DNA of 64,000 nt from Papilionanthe hookeriana x Papilionanthe teres. Taxonomy: Eukaryota; Streptophyta; Magnoliopsida; Asparagales; Orchidaceae. Positions 22,501 to 34,745 of the stretch are shown in pieces. Under the pieces are notes generated by a model. It did no database searches. It was not told where the DNA came from and was given only the letters and a program-made list of their open reading frames with translations. The translations under genes and the position numbers were made by a program. The DNA is taken from the NCBI GenBank assembly GCA_022702705.1, contig CM040434.1, forward strand, positions 57,895,974-57,959,973, in the 5' to 3' direction. The first letter of the stretch is position 1; every line of letters starts with the position of its first letter.

Positions 22501-23672
22501 AAGTGAATCCGATAAAAATAACGGTGCCGGAAAGATGGAACCGTGGGATCTTAACCGATGTTGTTATAATCAACTTTAAGATTCCCCTAATGAAACATTA
22601 AAAATATTTGAACCTTAAGATTTCTCTAAACCAAAACACTTCTCTCATCTCTTGATTATCATTTTCTAAAACTAAACCTCTGCAACGACAAGAAGCTTGG
22701 AGAATAGTGGGCAGCACGGCCATCGTCATCAGCTAAACTTGAATCTGCATCAGCTAAACCTTTCTTAGTTTTAAATAACCAAGCCATAGGATTTCGAGGT
22801 AGTCCGCTAGTGCAACATAAATCCTCAGCTTTTCGTTAGGCATTTGCATAATCATATTGTGTAACTTAAGCCCTAACCGGTCTTAGGATTCCGAGGTAGT
22901 CGTTTGGTATGACATAAGCCCTCACATCTTCAAGGCTATTTGTATGATCATATCATACGAATATAAGTCCTAATTAATTAAAATTGGCAGGATTATTTTA
23001 TTAAATAAACTCCCAAATCGAAGCCAAACATTAGGATAGTCTGGGAAGTCACCGAAGTTCACTTCGGGTCTGTGACATCCCCTACTTCTCTTCCTTTGGA
23101 CTCCTAAAATAAACTGTTCCAAATTTGAGCTATTCCCTATTGAAATTTCCAAAATACAATCCTTTGAAAACCTTAAACTTTGAAATTCTTGAGATCAAAA
23201 CCACTGATCATTATTGAGAGTTTTCTTAAGTGATTCCCGTCATTTAATATGTAATTAACTATAGGGGCTTGCCCTTATAGGGAATTTTAAGAACCCAGGT
23301 AATATAAACCCTGTTTAATTCCTTTATATTAAACAGGGGAACTTTTCGGCTTATAAAAATTGGTTCGCAGACCAAACGGATGTCACAAATCTTCTAGTTT
23401 ATTTAATCGAGCCCCACCATCAAGCAGTGTGTCTATTCTTCAAGCTAGATACACGGTTTGTGGTGTGGTGCTCGTTTATATAAACTATTTGGGATGTTAG
23501 ATCGGTTTGATTTCATATCTTAAAATTTTCAAACTTAAAATTATTTTCAAAATCAAATGCTACTCTCCAAATTATTCAAAACTATATGTACAATAAACTA
23601 AATTTAAAGTTCGCCGACAATTTCTGTAGGCGACCCCCTTTAAAAACACTTAACCTAAAAATAAGGTCGACA

Positions 23673-24082
23673 CACCTAAGTGTGGAACCTATCACACTTA
23701 AGCACCGGTTCACGAAAAACGGTTCATCACGGTTTTAAGTGTTGAAAACTAACATTTTCTCCATTTCTTTATCTTCTTCCTTAAGCTCTCACAATTTTGG
23801 ATTTAGGGCTTCCCCAAAAGTGAAGAAAACTTGGTGAAATTGAGCCAAATTTGTTCGATTTTTTCTTCTCAAGGTTAGATCTTCTCTTTTGTGTAAAATT
23901 TTTTTATTTTTACCATGGATTTGGAGTGCATTATGGAAAATCTAAAATATACTATTCATGGTGAAAATTTGATGAAAATCAATGGATTTTACATGGAAAG
24001 TGAGTTCAAGCTTTTAGAAGTTAGATCTAGTGAGTTAGGGTTGATTTTGGATTTTATTTTAAAATTTTTTGTAATTTTGGAA
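23673..24082 (+). other. Athila element F: untranslated leader before the env-position ORF
   Basis: AT-rich noncoding sequence starting right at the end of element A's 3' LTR, so A appears to be inserted into F. It is weakly similar to the leader of the same ORF in element E (about 32960-33300, minus strand), including ACCATGGATTT. The ATG at 23915 opens a frame in line with the next feature, but its first 56 codons look non-conserved. Confidence 0.55.
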
Positions 24083-25227
24083 ATGGCACGAAGGATGAAG
24101 TGGAGCAGTGGGAAAGCTACATTCGATTCGAGCAAGTTCATGAGTTTGAAAGCTCAAGACAGATACTCTAATACAATGCAATCGAGGAAGTTAATTTCAG
24201 AGCATTGCTTTCAGAATCTGGGCGGAGAAGTAGAAGACTTAACTGTCAGCCGACAGTGGGAATGATTATGTTTTTTTTCTGTTATTATTGTGATTTTCAT
24301 AGTTCGAGAATTTTATTCCAATCTCCCTGATGATGTGGTAATGTTTGGAAGAAAGTCAGTATCATTTTCACTAGAGGTAATAAATTCATTTTACCAACTA
24401 CTTTCAAGTAAAACTTTCTTTTAAGTTAATTACAATCCTACGGAGGAGGTGTTAGATGAGATCATTTCTTCATTAACTACTAAAAGAGGATTATGGAAAA
24501 TTACCAGTTGTAGTAGAGTGAATATTCCTACATCAAAGATGGATGCCACAGCGATAGCTTGACACTATTTTCTTTCTGCTCATCTGCTCCCTATAAACTA
24601 TCTTAGTGAAGTGACCAGAGAGAGCTACACTGAACTACTGTCGATTAATATTGGATCTCTGATTTATCAGGTTATCACCAGTTCTGCCATAGATGCCACT
24701 ACTGAAGGTTTGGGATTTTCATCCTTAATATTTTCTTTAAATGAGCAAGTTGGTGTTAGATTTGATAGTTAGGAGGAGATTTTGTAACCTTTAAAGCCCT
24801 TTAATATTTTGAATGTGAAGTCTTATTCCGAGCATTTAATTTTTGGTTGAAGAGAGGGATTCTCTAGAAGTTTCGGTGATCTACATCGTGTGCTTCTACA
24901 TCTCGTACATCTACATCCCATGGAAGATATACTAGTCCAGATTCACAGACTCATTGGTAAAGAATGGTGGATAAAATTGATTATGCTACAGATAAGGTAT
25001 CGAATTTAGAAAACTATGTAGATCATATTGATTTTTACTTGAGAAGGCATAGTGATTATGAGGAGAAATACAACATATCTATGGAAAAACACATTAGAGG
25101 TGATCAAAGTGTAGTATTTCCTTCATATTCACAGTACTCTCATTATGATTCTACTAGTTTCTGGATGATTATGATGATGAAAAGGATGATGATTGCGACA
25201 AAGATGAGTAGTGATTGGATTATGTAG
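24083..25227 (+). pseudogene. Athila element F: env-position ORF (plant transposon protein domain), broken
   Basis: The frame starting MARRMKWSSGK matches, after gaps, the E protein at 32959: FDSSKFMSLKAQDRY, SRKLISEHCFQNLGGEVEDLTVSRQW, VREFYSNLPDDV, SFSLEVINSFYQL. This is the domain found in Athila-type elements downstream of integrase, sometimes listed as a putative plant transposon protein; its role is unknown. I see no signal peptide or fusion peptide that would make it a true envelope. Stops occur at 24264 and several later places, so it is a pseudogene. The tail (24964-25227) is rich in Asp/Glu in another frame. Confidence 0.75.
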
Positions 25228-26599
25228 TGTTTTGTTTGAACTTTTATTTTTATTAATGTTTGTACAATTAAGGTGTTGTTTGTGGTTGTGATAGACATTG
25301 TTGTTGTTGTTTATTGTGATGTGTAGTTATGTTTTTGTGGAAGTAATTGTGTGAACATTGTTATTTTAAATGTACTTTGTTGGTTTTTGTTTAACTTATT
25401 CCTACTGCTTTAGGAAGTTTAAAATAAAGCTAACTTTCATTTAAAATTTATGTTTAAGTTTCAATTTAATACAATAAATTTTCTATTTGTTGTGGTTGAG
25501 ATACTATGTTAGATTGTATGATTTGCTTTTATGTTATCCTCCACTGCATAAAAGTCTTTTAAATCTCATATATTTTAAAATTAAAATGAAATTTGATCAT
25601 TTTTACTCCTGTGTTTAAGTTTTTGTATTTGTATACTTAGGATATGAAAGTCCTTATTAGAATAATGTTTTAATTTTTCATTCCTGTCTTTATATATGAT
25701 ATGCTAAAATGTTTAATCTTATTAAAAATTTATGTTTCTGGGGGATGAGAAAAATCAATTTTAATAACTTGAAATTTATTTGTTCTCAAATATACTAAAA
25801 ATAAATTTGATTTTTGATTTGAAAAATGATTATGTGTATAAAGTTATATTAGGGTAATATTAGGGTAATAAAATTTTGAATATAGAAATGAGTAAGAGAA
25901 TTTGGTTAAAACATTAGAGTGATGAAGAAAAATTTCAGGTTAAAAATTTTTCTTAATGAAGAGATGTTAAATATGTTGTAACTATCTTGAGTAAGAGATA
26001 TTGTAATTTTTTAAAATATAGAAGAATTAGACTTTTATTTTGAATACTTAAATTTCTTTTATTAAAGGTAATTTTAAAAAATACTATTATATTTTTGAAG
26101 TAAAGGATATATATCAGACTTTTGCTTTAGGAAAGGAAGAGTGGAATTCCAAATCATTAAAGGCCTATCCAAATATAGTAATCCTTGCTAAAAAAAATAT
26201 GGGTGGAGATGCTTAAGGATTAATGCCTGATCAAAAATTGGTTCCACATCTTATCTTTTTAATGCATAAGATTTGAGAAACTCCTAAGCTTAATGATATA
26301 ATATAGTGAGTATAATTATTTTTAATGAAAATTTTTAAGTAAAGAAGATAAAATGCCTAAATTCTATTGGAAAATCTAAAAATAATTTTGAGTTAGATAG
26401 GATCTCATATTTTCATACACTTTCACTTTATAAATTTTCTAAACTTTAAATTGATTTCATTCACTATAGTTTTTTCTAAATTGGAATACTACATTTCTAG
26501 AACAAAATTTTAGAATATCCTAAATAAACTCATTCACATAATTTGCTTATACTTGTTTTGAAAAATTGTAGTGTCACTTGAGGACAAGTAACATTCTAA
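25228..26599 (+). other. Athila element F: 3' untranslated region
   Basis: About 1.4 kb of AT-rich sequence with no supported gene. The block ACTTGAGGACAAGTAACATTC at 26577-26597 is shared with the region before the LTR in element E (30446-30466, reverse strand). Confidence 0.7.
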
Positions 26600-26612
26600 G
26601 TTTGAGGGAATT
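26600..26612 (+). promoter_or_regulatory. Polypurine tract, element F
   Basis: GTTTGAGGGAATT directly before the LTR start TGATATACC. Element E has GGTTTAGGAGAATT before its LTR on the other strand. Confidence 0.75.
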
Positions 26613-28508
26613 TGATATACCTATAATATATATCATTTATGTACACATTTTTATACCTATAATTGAAGATATTGCACATTAATGAAGGTATATATGTGTT
26701 TTTCTTTCAAGTACAATTAAGTAGACTAAATATGTCAAAAGAAGTGATAAATGATCAAATTTGGAGCAAAAAATGAAATATGTTAAATTGAACTGGGGCT
26801 CCTAAGCACCCAGATCTGGCGCTTGAGCGCGAGCAGACATAGTAGGCCATACCTCAGCGCCAGAGGACCCGCGCTTAAGCTCCTGGTAGCTACATTCCAA
26901 TATCAAGGATTTTTGGCAAATTTTGAAGGGGTGTTTGAGGCAACATTTGGTACAAACATGGGTAACTGATCAAGGGCGATAAAAGATTTTCAAAGTTCAC
27001 TTGAAAGAATGCATATTTTGGGAAGATTAATTAAATATGGACACATTTTGAAGAGGCACCAAGGCATCCTTTGAGAAAATATAAAAGAAAAGACTTGAAG
27101 AGGCTGTAAAGAGGAGGTGAAGAAAGTTGAATTATTGTGTGTAGAGAGTGTAGTTATAGTAAGGAGTTGTAGGATTATTACTTAGGTTTTCTTCACACTT
27201 AGCTCATTCCTAGTGAAAGGGAAGGTGGGTAGAGATTTTTAAGTAAAAATCCATTATTTTAGATAGATTATAACCCTCTAGGGTTGGGTAAATAGTTCTA
27301 GGGAGTCTTGTATGAGAAAGGAAGAGATTCAAATGAACTTTAAGATTTTATTGGAGAGGAACTTCAGATAAGTTGTTATGTTTGTACTTCATTTGGTTTT
27401 AATTAAGACTCTTGTGTTTTCTACATAATTTCTACTTTTAAAATTACTTATTGTTGTGCTTTCTACATATACTCTGAGTAGTTTTCTTTATCTTTTCTTT
27501 TAAAGAAAAAGTAATGAAGTGATGGATGGAAGTTGTCGAAGTATTGATCTTTAAAGTTGGAATAAGTTGTGTTGATTTAATCCTTGCACTTCATTTACTT
27601 CTTGATTTGGCCAATTAAGATGTTAACAATTGTTGTGAGAACATGTAAGACCCTTGTAGGTATTGTCTCAATCAACAATTTGAAGAAATTACATGAGATT
27701 GAATGGTTGAAAAAGTATTCATATAATTTTGTGCAAATAAGTTGGGAAATATACTTTGATGGGTGTAGAATTATAGGACATTAGGGTGATAGACTAAAGC
27801 CCCAAATTTGGTTTATTGTTTTAGGTTTTGATGCGAGATGTTAGCCCCAAGTTGAGGGAAAGGTGGGAACACTAGAGTGAGAGCTAGTACCTTTCCAGCC
27901 TAATCTGTCTTCAAAACTATTTAAATTTTAAACTAGCCAATGTTCTTTATAACATCCCTAGTAAGGGTAAAGAATAATATTACTCTTATTTGTCACAACA
28001 CAATTTGCATACTTTGACAACATTACTCTTGTACTTTTTACTTATTCATGATATGGAAAAAGATAATTTCATCTAGACTTCTTTAATATTACAAAAATCT
28101 CATTATAGTTAGTTAATTGTTTACTTTATTTAATAATATCAGAAAAGACCAAAAAAATTTACATTTTCAAGTTGTTTTATTATCTGAACTTGTTTAAGTT
28201 TCTTTTTATAAATAGATTTTTTGATCTATATCCATTTTATTTTTTCTAAAAATATCCAAAAATTTCCTCATGGGATCAATATTTCTGGGCTTAATAAGAA
28301 TATTTTATAATACTTGATAACAATACTTATACTTGTGTAGAATCCCTAAATTTAAATATAACTGTTGAATTCTTATTTATATTGGAATCAAGTTTTTGGT
28401 GCCATCGTAAAGAAAAAAAATTATTAAAAAAATTTGTATAGAATATTATATCATAAATATAATTTTAAATCATATTACCACAAGTATTAATATCTACAAT
28501 CGGGATCA
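26613..28508 (+). mobile_element. Athila LTR of element F
   Basis: Begins TGATATACC after a polypurine tract. It carries the family landmarks: a GC-rich inverted-repeat island near 26810-26890, the conserved GTGATAGACTAAAGCCCC block, and CATGGGATCAATATTTCTGGG near the end. A first candidate end lies at 28390, followed by a PBS-like TTTTTGGTGCCATCG; a second, GGGATCA, lies at 28508. By analogy with G and H I take the second. The LTR has internal sequence on both sides (PPT left, PBS-like sequence right). Confidence 0.7.
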
Positions 28509-28538
28509 AGGAGTAACCCAAGGAGAAGAAACTCAAGA
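28509..28538 (+). other. Short internal remnant after the F LTR
   Basis: Thirty bases before the E target site. Nothing recognisable; the sequence is interrupted by element E and resumes at 42052. Confidence 0.5.
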
Positions 28539-28543
28539 TAAAG
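28539..28543. repeat. Target-site duplication of element E, left copy (TAAAG)
   Basis: Identical to 42047-42051, defining a 13,503 bp insertion between them. Confidence 0.93.
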
Positions 28544-30424
28544 TGATGTGATGTGACTATATACATGCTTTTAAATACAAGAATTTGATATCACTTTTTA
28601 GAATATTTAATTCCTGGCAAATGGCTTCAAAAACTTGATGTGCGTTGTTTACTTTTACTTGTGAATTTATATTTAGATTTTATAATAATTATTGTAAAAG
28701 TCACAATTTTAAACGTAAGTATAAAATTGTTCAAGTAATACAAGGCTCTAGTGGAGTCTTGGTTATCGATCCCACAAGGATAGTGTTTTTATAAAAAGTA
28801 ATAAATGTAAGAAATATTTTGGAATTTTTCAAATTAAAAGTAATTTATATATATATAATTTTTTTTATTTTTAAATTTAATTTACTAACAATTTTTACTA
28901 TAAGCAAGTAAGTAGTAAGCAGTAATAAAGTAAAGTATGCAGTAATTAAAAATCAATGCAAGTATAAAAATGACTTTCCCCTTTTCAACTAATTTAAGAT
29001 TTTTAGAATAATTTTCCTTTGTGGGGAATTTAGATTATGGTATTGTGCCAAATAGAAGTATTCTTATTCTTTACCCTTTGGTCCAGGTACAAAGAACATT
29101 GACTAATCTATAGATCAGTTCAGGATGTTTTATTAGTAGAATGGGTTAATCTAGGCTCACACTACTAGATGTCCAAGGGTGGCTATGGTCGGCTTTACCA
29201 GTGACCCATTAACTTTCTATAAACCAAATTAATAGAATTTAGTCTGTCACTCTAAAAACTAATTAATTTTATGCCCAATGAATCATATCTTCCAATTTAT
29301 TTGCACTTCACCTTAAATAACCCGTGTATAGCCTGCGATTACCTAAGGATTCATGTGATACCTACTAGTTAAGAATTTATCTCCGGATAGGTCTCAAAAT
29401 TCTTTAACAGGTTTTAACAATTTAAATGACCAATTTAAAAAGTAAACTAAGATTAGGTATTAATATCATCACAATATTTTAAATATTTTAAATATTTTAA
29501 ATTTAATTAATTTATTATCTTTCATAGTTGAAAGGAGAAAGATAACTAACTACTCAAGACACATTGAAATCACACAACAAAACATATTTATAAAATTTTG
29601 AATCAAGGTACAAATACTTATCTGAAGTGTTCCTTCAAGTGATCCGCTGACTTCTACTGACTCCAAAGCAATGATGAAAGACTCCAACAGCAGCAACACA
29701 CAATAAATACTCAAAATAAACTCACTAGATACAAAGTAAAGTAGCTCCCTAAGTATGGAAGAGACTAAGTAAAACTAAAGGGGGGCTAAAGATGCAAGAA
29801 AGGGTGAAAGAGACTATAGGGTGCTAAGGGGGCCCATTTTCTCTATAGAATGGGCTCCTGATTATAGAGCTCTGAATTTGACTAGGGGTTACTTAAGGCA
29901 CCTTTTCAAAATTCTTCCAAATTCAAAGCATCTTCTAGAAGGTAACTGTCGCACCTAAGCGCCGGGATCCGGCGCCTAGGCGCCGGACTTCTTGACCAGG
30001 TCTTCGCACCTCTTCACTTTGGATCACACCTCTTCACGATTAAAACCGTTTCCTTGTGTCCAAATGCATTGTATCACATGTCTTATATATTAGGAGTAAC
30101 TTCCAGTCTTCTAGAAGCTCCAATAACCTCTTAACTTCGTCAAAATAACTCCCTAAAGTCATCAAAAAATCTTAACAGCGACTGTATCAAGCTGGCGCTT
30201 AGGCGCCGGATTCTGGCGCCTAAGCGCCAGGTTAATAATTCCAATATTTTGCTCCATAAGCTCAATTTTGCTCCTTTTTGCTCCTTTTTTCTTCTTTTTC
30301 TTTCTTGGACTCTTTTTTAATCATCTACAACCAAAAACATGAAAATGTCTTTCATTAAAGCATAATACCCTTAAGAATTGAATCATAAATAAGGCATAAA
30401 AATGTGTATTTATTAGGTAGACCA
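28544..30424 (-). repeat. 3' LTR of element E (1881 bp)
   Basis: Reads TGATGTGATG at the low end and TAGACCA at the high end. It contains two GGCGCC palindrome clusters (29957-29986, 30193-30230). It lacks the 31 bp duplication that the 5' LTR carries near 41690-41720. Confidence 0.92.
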
Positions 30425-30440
30425 AATTCTCCTAAACCTA
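30425..30440 (-). promoter_or_regulatory. Polypurine tract, element E
   Basis: Reading the minus strand, GTTTAGGTTTAGGAGAATT leads into the LTR start TGGTCTACC. Confidence 0.7.
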
Positions 30441-31769
30441 AACGTTACTTGTCCTCAAGTAACCCTTTTAGTTATATAAAATCGATAACATTTTGAATGA
30501 AGTTAAAATATTTAAGATTCCTTATAATTTTTGGTTTTTTAAATGCTTTAACAAATCTTTAACTAAATTTCACTAATTAAGTTTAATTTTAAGAATTAAA
30601 GAACATTTAACTACCAAATCATAAGACTTCAAATTTTTCATTTATTTCAAGAATAATTTTAGGTAATCATATTAAGGTCACATAGAATATTTACAAGAAA
30701 AGATTTTCATGAAATATTTTTCTAGTAAAAATATTTGTACATAGAAATTAAGTTAAAAATGTAATCAGTTTTCTTCCTATAAGATAATTCAAGTGAAGCC
30801 AATTTTTTATTAGGCATTTCCTCAAGCTTCTCCTCACATTATTTTTTTATTTTTTTTGTTTATTATTTTTTTATTATTTTTTTTAAGTGAGGATTACTAT
30901 TTTGGATAGCCTGTTAATGATTTTGAACTTTACTATCCTTAACATGTTTTCAAAAACTTATACATTCTTACTTAATAAATATGACATTTTAATAGTTTAT
31001 TATTTTTCAAAACTTATTTCAATCTTTTCTTTTTCAAGCAATAATCTTGATTCCTTAGTATTTTAAAAATACAATTCTCTATACTATAAATAGAAAAAAA
31101 TTTATCTTATTATTCTTTAAGTTAAATAATTCTATTCTTAAAATCAATCAAAATATTTGAAATTTTAGTTAAGTTTACTAAATTATTTATAAATTCAAAA
31201 ATTTCGGTAATCTTAAACAGATTTTTCATTCCTTATGTTATGTTAATATATTTTTAAAGAAAATATTACTTCATTAAGGACAAATAATATTTAAATTTGA
31301 TAAATGTTTTCCCTTCCCCCAAACTTCAGCTTTAGTATAAATATGAATCATGAAATTTTCTAAAGCATGAGAGAAAGAAATAAACAGGAATTAATCTAAG
31401 TATAATAATGATGTAGTAAGGAAAAACTAATTCTACTTCTACACATGCTTTAATATGAATATAACATAAATGATTAAGCATATATAGAAAAGTTTTGCAG
31501 AGCGGGAGTTAATTTCTAAAAAAAATCCTTTTTTATTTTTATTTTTGAACATGCAAAATTACTAAATATTCATGAACACTAAACAGTAGGCTGAAACAGA
31601 AATAAACTTTTATAAAAATTCATTCATATTTTAGTCTTAAACACACATCAGATAATCTAAAAATAGTTTCGACATAAAAGATTCACATCAACACTAACAA
31701 ATAACATCACACTAAACAGCACAAGAAATAAGAAACACACTAAAAACAGAATCAACACATCTCCAGAGG
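30441..31769 (-). other. Element E 3' untranslated region
   Basis: About 1.3 kb of AT-rich, T-homopolymer-containing DNA (for example 30840-30890) without a supported gene. Confidence 0.7.
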
Positions 31770-32959
31770 TAAGTCAAGCTACTAATCACTCTCTGTAGCT
31801 TCAAAGAGTTTTGATGGACTTCAAGTTAGAGGTTTCATGGTGACAGAATGGGACCCCCAATTTGGTCTTAAGATTGGTAACTAAAGCCTATGGTTAGCCT
31901 TCAGCTGAAGGGTGAGTGGGAGCTTCATGAGAGTCGGTATCCTCCCAGCCTAGCCTTAGATTTAGTGACTAAACTTAAGATATGACAATATTCTTTACTT
32001 GCTTGGAAGAGGGGGTACTCTTTTAAGGGTAAAGAAGCAAAAATGCTCCTATTTGGCACAATACAAAAGATTAACATTCTTCATCATCCACACATCATAA
32101 TCTTTATGCAGGAAGGAAGACACTTTCATATAGAAGTATCTTATAAATCACATAAGCTAGTGAGTGTTAGTTAAATTAGTTCAGTAAGTAGAAGTAATTG
32201 TAGTAGCTTTATTATTACTGTACTTTGCATTAACTAGTTGTAGTACACTTGAGCAATTATTACAATTGGTATTGAAATTTAGTGATATATTATCTGATTT
32301 AAAGAACGTTCACCTCCCTGTGGGATGGATAACCGGGACTCCATTAGAGCCCTGTATTACTTGATACGATACGTATACTTGCGTTGAATTTGTGTCTTTA
32401 TTAAATCATTATAAAAATATATAAATCTGACTTCATAAATTCTTTCATAATATATAAAGTCGCACCACCATGCCTTTGAAACACCATTAAGCTTAGAAGA
32501 TGAAAAATTTACCCTTTTTCCGTTCTGAATCTTCCAGGCTCCAGTACTATCAACCAGGTAGGCAATGATCAAATCCAAATCTCCCTCAGATGGAGATAAT
32601 CCGGAGTAATAACAGTCAATGTTTGGTGGCAGGCCATATAAAATGTTGATACGTTCAGGAGTGAATCGTACTCCAACTCCTCTGATGAAAATCTCATATT
32701 CTTCAGCATCCACGAAATTAGCATAAAATTCTCTAACAACCGGGATAACGGCAACAACAGTGAAATAGCAGAATCGTTGCCAGTTAAGCGCAACGATTGT
32801 ATCCTCAATTCTTCCTCCAGGATTGTAAAAACTTCGCTCCGAGATAAATTTTCTAGTCGTAGCAAAATCATTGTATCGGAAGTGTGCAACAGCAGTAACG
32901 AACTTGCTACGATCAAAATTTTCTCGTTCCTTTCCTCGCTTAGATTTGGGTGTCAGCAA
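31770..32959 (-). pseudogene. Athila element E: env-position ORF with plant transposon protein domain, interrupted
   Basis: Starts MLTPKSKRGKEREN at 32959 and is open for about 160 codons of recognisable domain: FDRSKFVTAVAHFRY, RKFISERSFYNPGGRIEDTIVALNW, VIPVVREFYANFVDAEEYEIFIRGV, FTPERINILYGLPPN, LIIAYLVDSTGAWKIQNGKR. This is the protein usually found after integrase in Athila; function is unknown. Near 32465 the frame runs into an opposite-strand LTR fragment (31840-32465), beyond which a likely C-terminal tail (LFEATESD) can be read near 31780-31835. Downstream of gag-pol with its own leader, it would need a spliced or separate RNA. Confidence 0.78.
31840..32465 (+). mobile_element. Truncated Athila-type LTR fragment nested in element E
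   Basis: Resembles the 3' part of the D LTR in + orientation, opposite to E: GTGACAGAATGGGACCCCCAA, GAGAGTCGGTATCCTCCCAG, GGGTAAAGAAGC...GCTCCTATTTGGCACAATAC, CTCCCTGTGGGATGGATAAC and CTGTATTACTTGATACGATA. The 5' part of the LTR is missing and I found no target duplication. Confidence 0.7.
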
Positions 32960-33911
32960 AACGTGAAATAAAAAAAAGAAATAAATTCAATGGATCTAGG
33001 AAAATAAACTAAATTAAGCTTTTCAAACTTGAAAGAGCTTAAAAGTTTATGGATTTAACCTTAAAAATAAAAAGTTTTCTCAAAATTTTGGTTTTTCTAA
33101 ATGAGAGCAAAATCCATGGTGAAAATAAAAAATAATGAGTTTAGAATGTAGATCTGTCCTCGGAATGAAGAAATCGGGTGATTTCAAGCTAAAAAACTTG
33201 AAAATTCGGCTTTAAATGGGATCTATAGAGGGTATTTTTGTGAAAACCAGTGGAGAAGGAAGCTTAGGCATCAAAAATGGCGTGGGGGGTTTAAGAAGAT
33301 GAGTTTTCGACTTCAGGCCGAACCGGCACCTAGGCGTCGAATTCTAGCGCCTAGGCGCCGGACTTGCCTTTCCAAAAATTTGATTTAAATTTTATATTTC
33401 CCACCAAATCTTATCAAATTTGACTCCTAATTACTCTTATGAGAGTATTAATCCAATTTATATCCTCCAAACATTTTCACAATCAATTTAAAATGATAGT
33501 TTAGATCCACAAAAATGTATCTAAATTCTTCAATTCCAATCCATAACTTCTATTCCAAATTCAATAAATTTCAATACAAGACTGTATCAAGGTTCATCGT
33601 TTTATAAATAACACAAACAACAATATATTCAAAGCAAATATTCAAATCCAACAACACACATTGAACAATTAAGAAAACACACAAATTCGATATTCAACAC
33701 ACTAACACGTGACTCGATCACACCTAAAACACATATAAGATCTATTTAACACCGATCTTCAATTACCATCTCTTTCGCAATGAAGTTTGCTAGGACCGAA
33801 GGGATAGAACACCAACGCCCTTGGAAATTCCAAAGCCGTATTTTCATCGATCCACTTGTTATTCGCGTACATTTCTACTTGAGCGTCTTGATAGGCCGCC
33901 ATATGATCAGA
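32960..33911 (-). other. Element E leader before the env-position ORF
   Basis: Noncoding region with one GGCGCC palindrome cluster (33326-33361), then AT-rich sequence. No gene supported. Confidence 0.65.
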
Positions 33912-34307
33912 TTAAAGTTTGGTTTGCCATTCCAAGTGTTCGTATTGGTGGTATATCTCATGGAGATGATTACCAATACTTTGAAGTTCTGCTTCAATCT
34001 TCTCTAATTGACTAAACAATTTCCTCATACTAACAGCAATAAAACCATTAAAATAAAGCTGAGGATCTTTAGGAGATTTTTCTCTTACCTCATTTCCATG
34101 ATTTCGTCTATCCATTGCTTCCAAATCCTTCTTAACTCCTCCAAAATGGGTTGCTCTTGTCAAAATTAAGGTTTCTATGGGATTGGGGACAAAGATAAGG
34201 CAATATATAAAGAGATTTCTGGTGAAAAACTGAAGATTTTTGGCTTTTACACGATTTGTAACCGTGGCGCTTAGGCGCCGGAATCTAGCGCCTAGGCGCC
34301 GGATCAT
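33912..34307 (-). CDS. Small ORF between integrase and the env-position ORF of element E, unknown function
   Basis: A 131-codon open frame. The likely functional start is the internal Met of MDRRNHGNEVREKSPKD, giving about 65 codons; the upstream part runs through the GGCGCC repeat and looks untranslated. The C-terminal half (MRKLFSQLEKIEAELQSIGNHLHEIYHQYEHLEWQ) has heptad-like spacing and could form a short coiled coil. I do not recognise a family. It may be an exon or remnant of the env-position protein, since comparable small coiled-coil segments occur near the ends of Athila ORFs. Confidence 0.4.
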   Translation of the reverse strand: MIRRLGARFRRLSATVTNRVKAKNLQFFTRNLFIYCLIFVPNPIETLILTRATHFGGVKKDLEAMDRRNHGNEVREKSPKDPQLYFNGFIAVSMRKLFSQLEKIEAELQSIGNHLHEIYHQYEHLEWQTKL

Positions 34308-34745
34308 CGATACGCAGGCTATTCTGGCGCTTAGGCACCAACTTTTGACGCCTAAGCGCCGAAACCTCGATCGACTCCGATTCGTCTATCGTCAAATTTT
34401 GCAAGTTTTGGTCGTAAAAATAGGTCTAACTAGCGAGTATGATCAACACACAAATGCAATTATGAAAAATTCAAATTACAAACACTCACAAAAGAAGTTT
34501 AACTTGATCTCCTTTTTACTCACATTTAACATGGAGTGGTCCAAGTCCAAATTCTATAAACTTCAAGATAATGTTTAGCTTAAGCCAATACAGACTTGTT
34601 AGCTTTCTATTTCCAGAAGTTATATACAAATTTAATCAAAACCAAGGCATAACCTTACAGCAATAATTTAACTCACACTAATAAATATGGGTTGCCTCCC
34701 ACAAAGCGTTGGTTTAACGTCGTCAGCCCGACCTAATAAATTGAA
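34308..34745 (-). other. Element E spacer after integrase
   Basis: Contains the palindrome cluster at 34326-34362. Otherwise AT-rich with no gene seen. Confidence 0.6.

Larger units (their letters stand above)
14382..23672 (+). mobile_element. 3' LTR of Tat/Ogre element A (about 7.3 kb plus a nested insertion)
   Basis: It runs from TGTTGACCTC after the polypurine tract to GGTCGACA. It matches the solo LTR 1349-8831 in reverse orientation along its length. Removing the nested 1957 bp insertion and one copy of its target duplication leaves about 7.33 kb. The first 1.8 kb is a C/A-rich, CCCAAAT-type region shared with the C LTR. The stretch 17100-17549 is GC-rich. The last part (about 22000-23672) is shared with C at 58900-60695, including TATAGGGGCTTGCCCTTATAG. 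No coding sequence is supported inside. Confidence 0.85.

Noticed and set aside
32357..32959. True envelope gene of a plant retrovirus
   Set aside because: No signal peptide, transmembrane segment or cleavage site is visible; it is the uncharacterised protein common in Athila elements.
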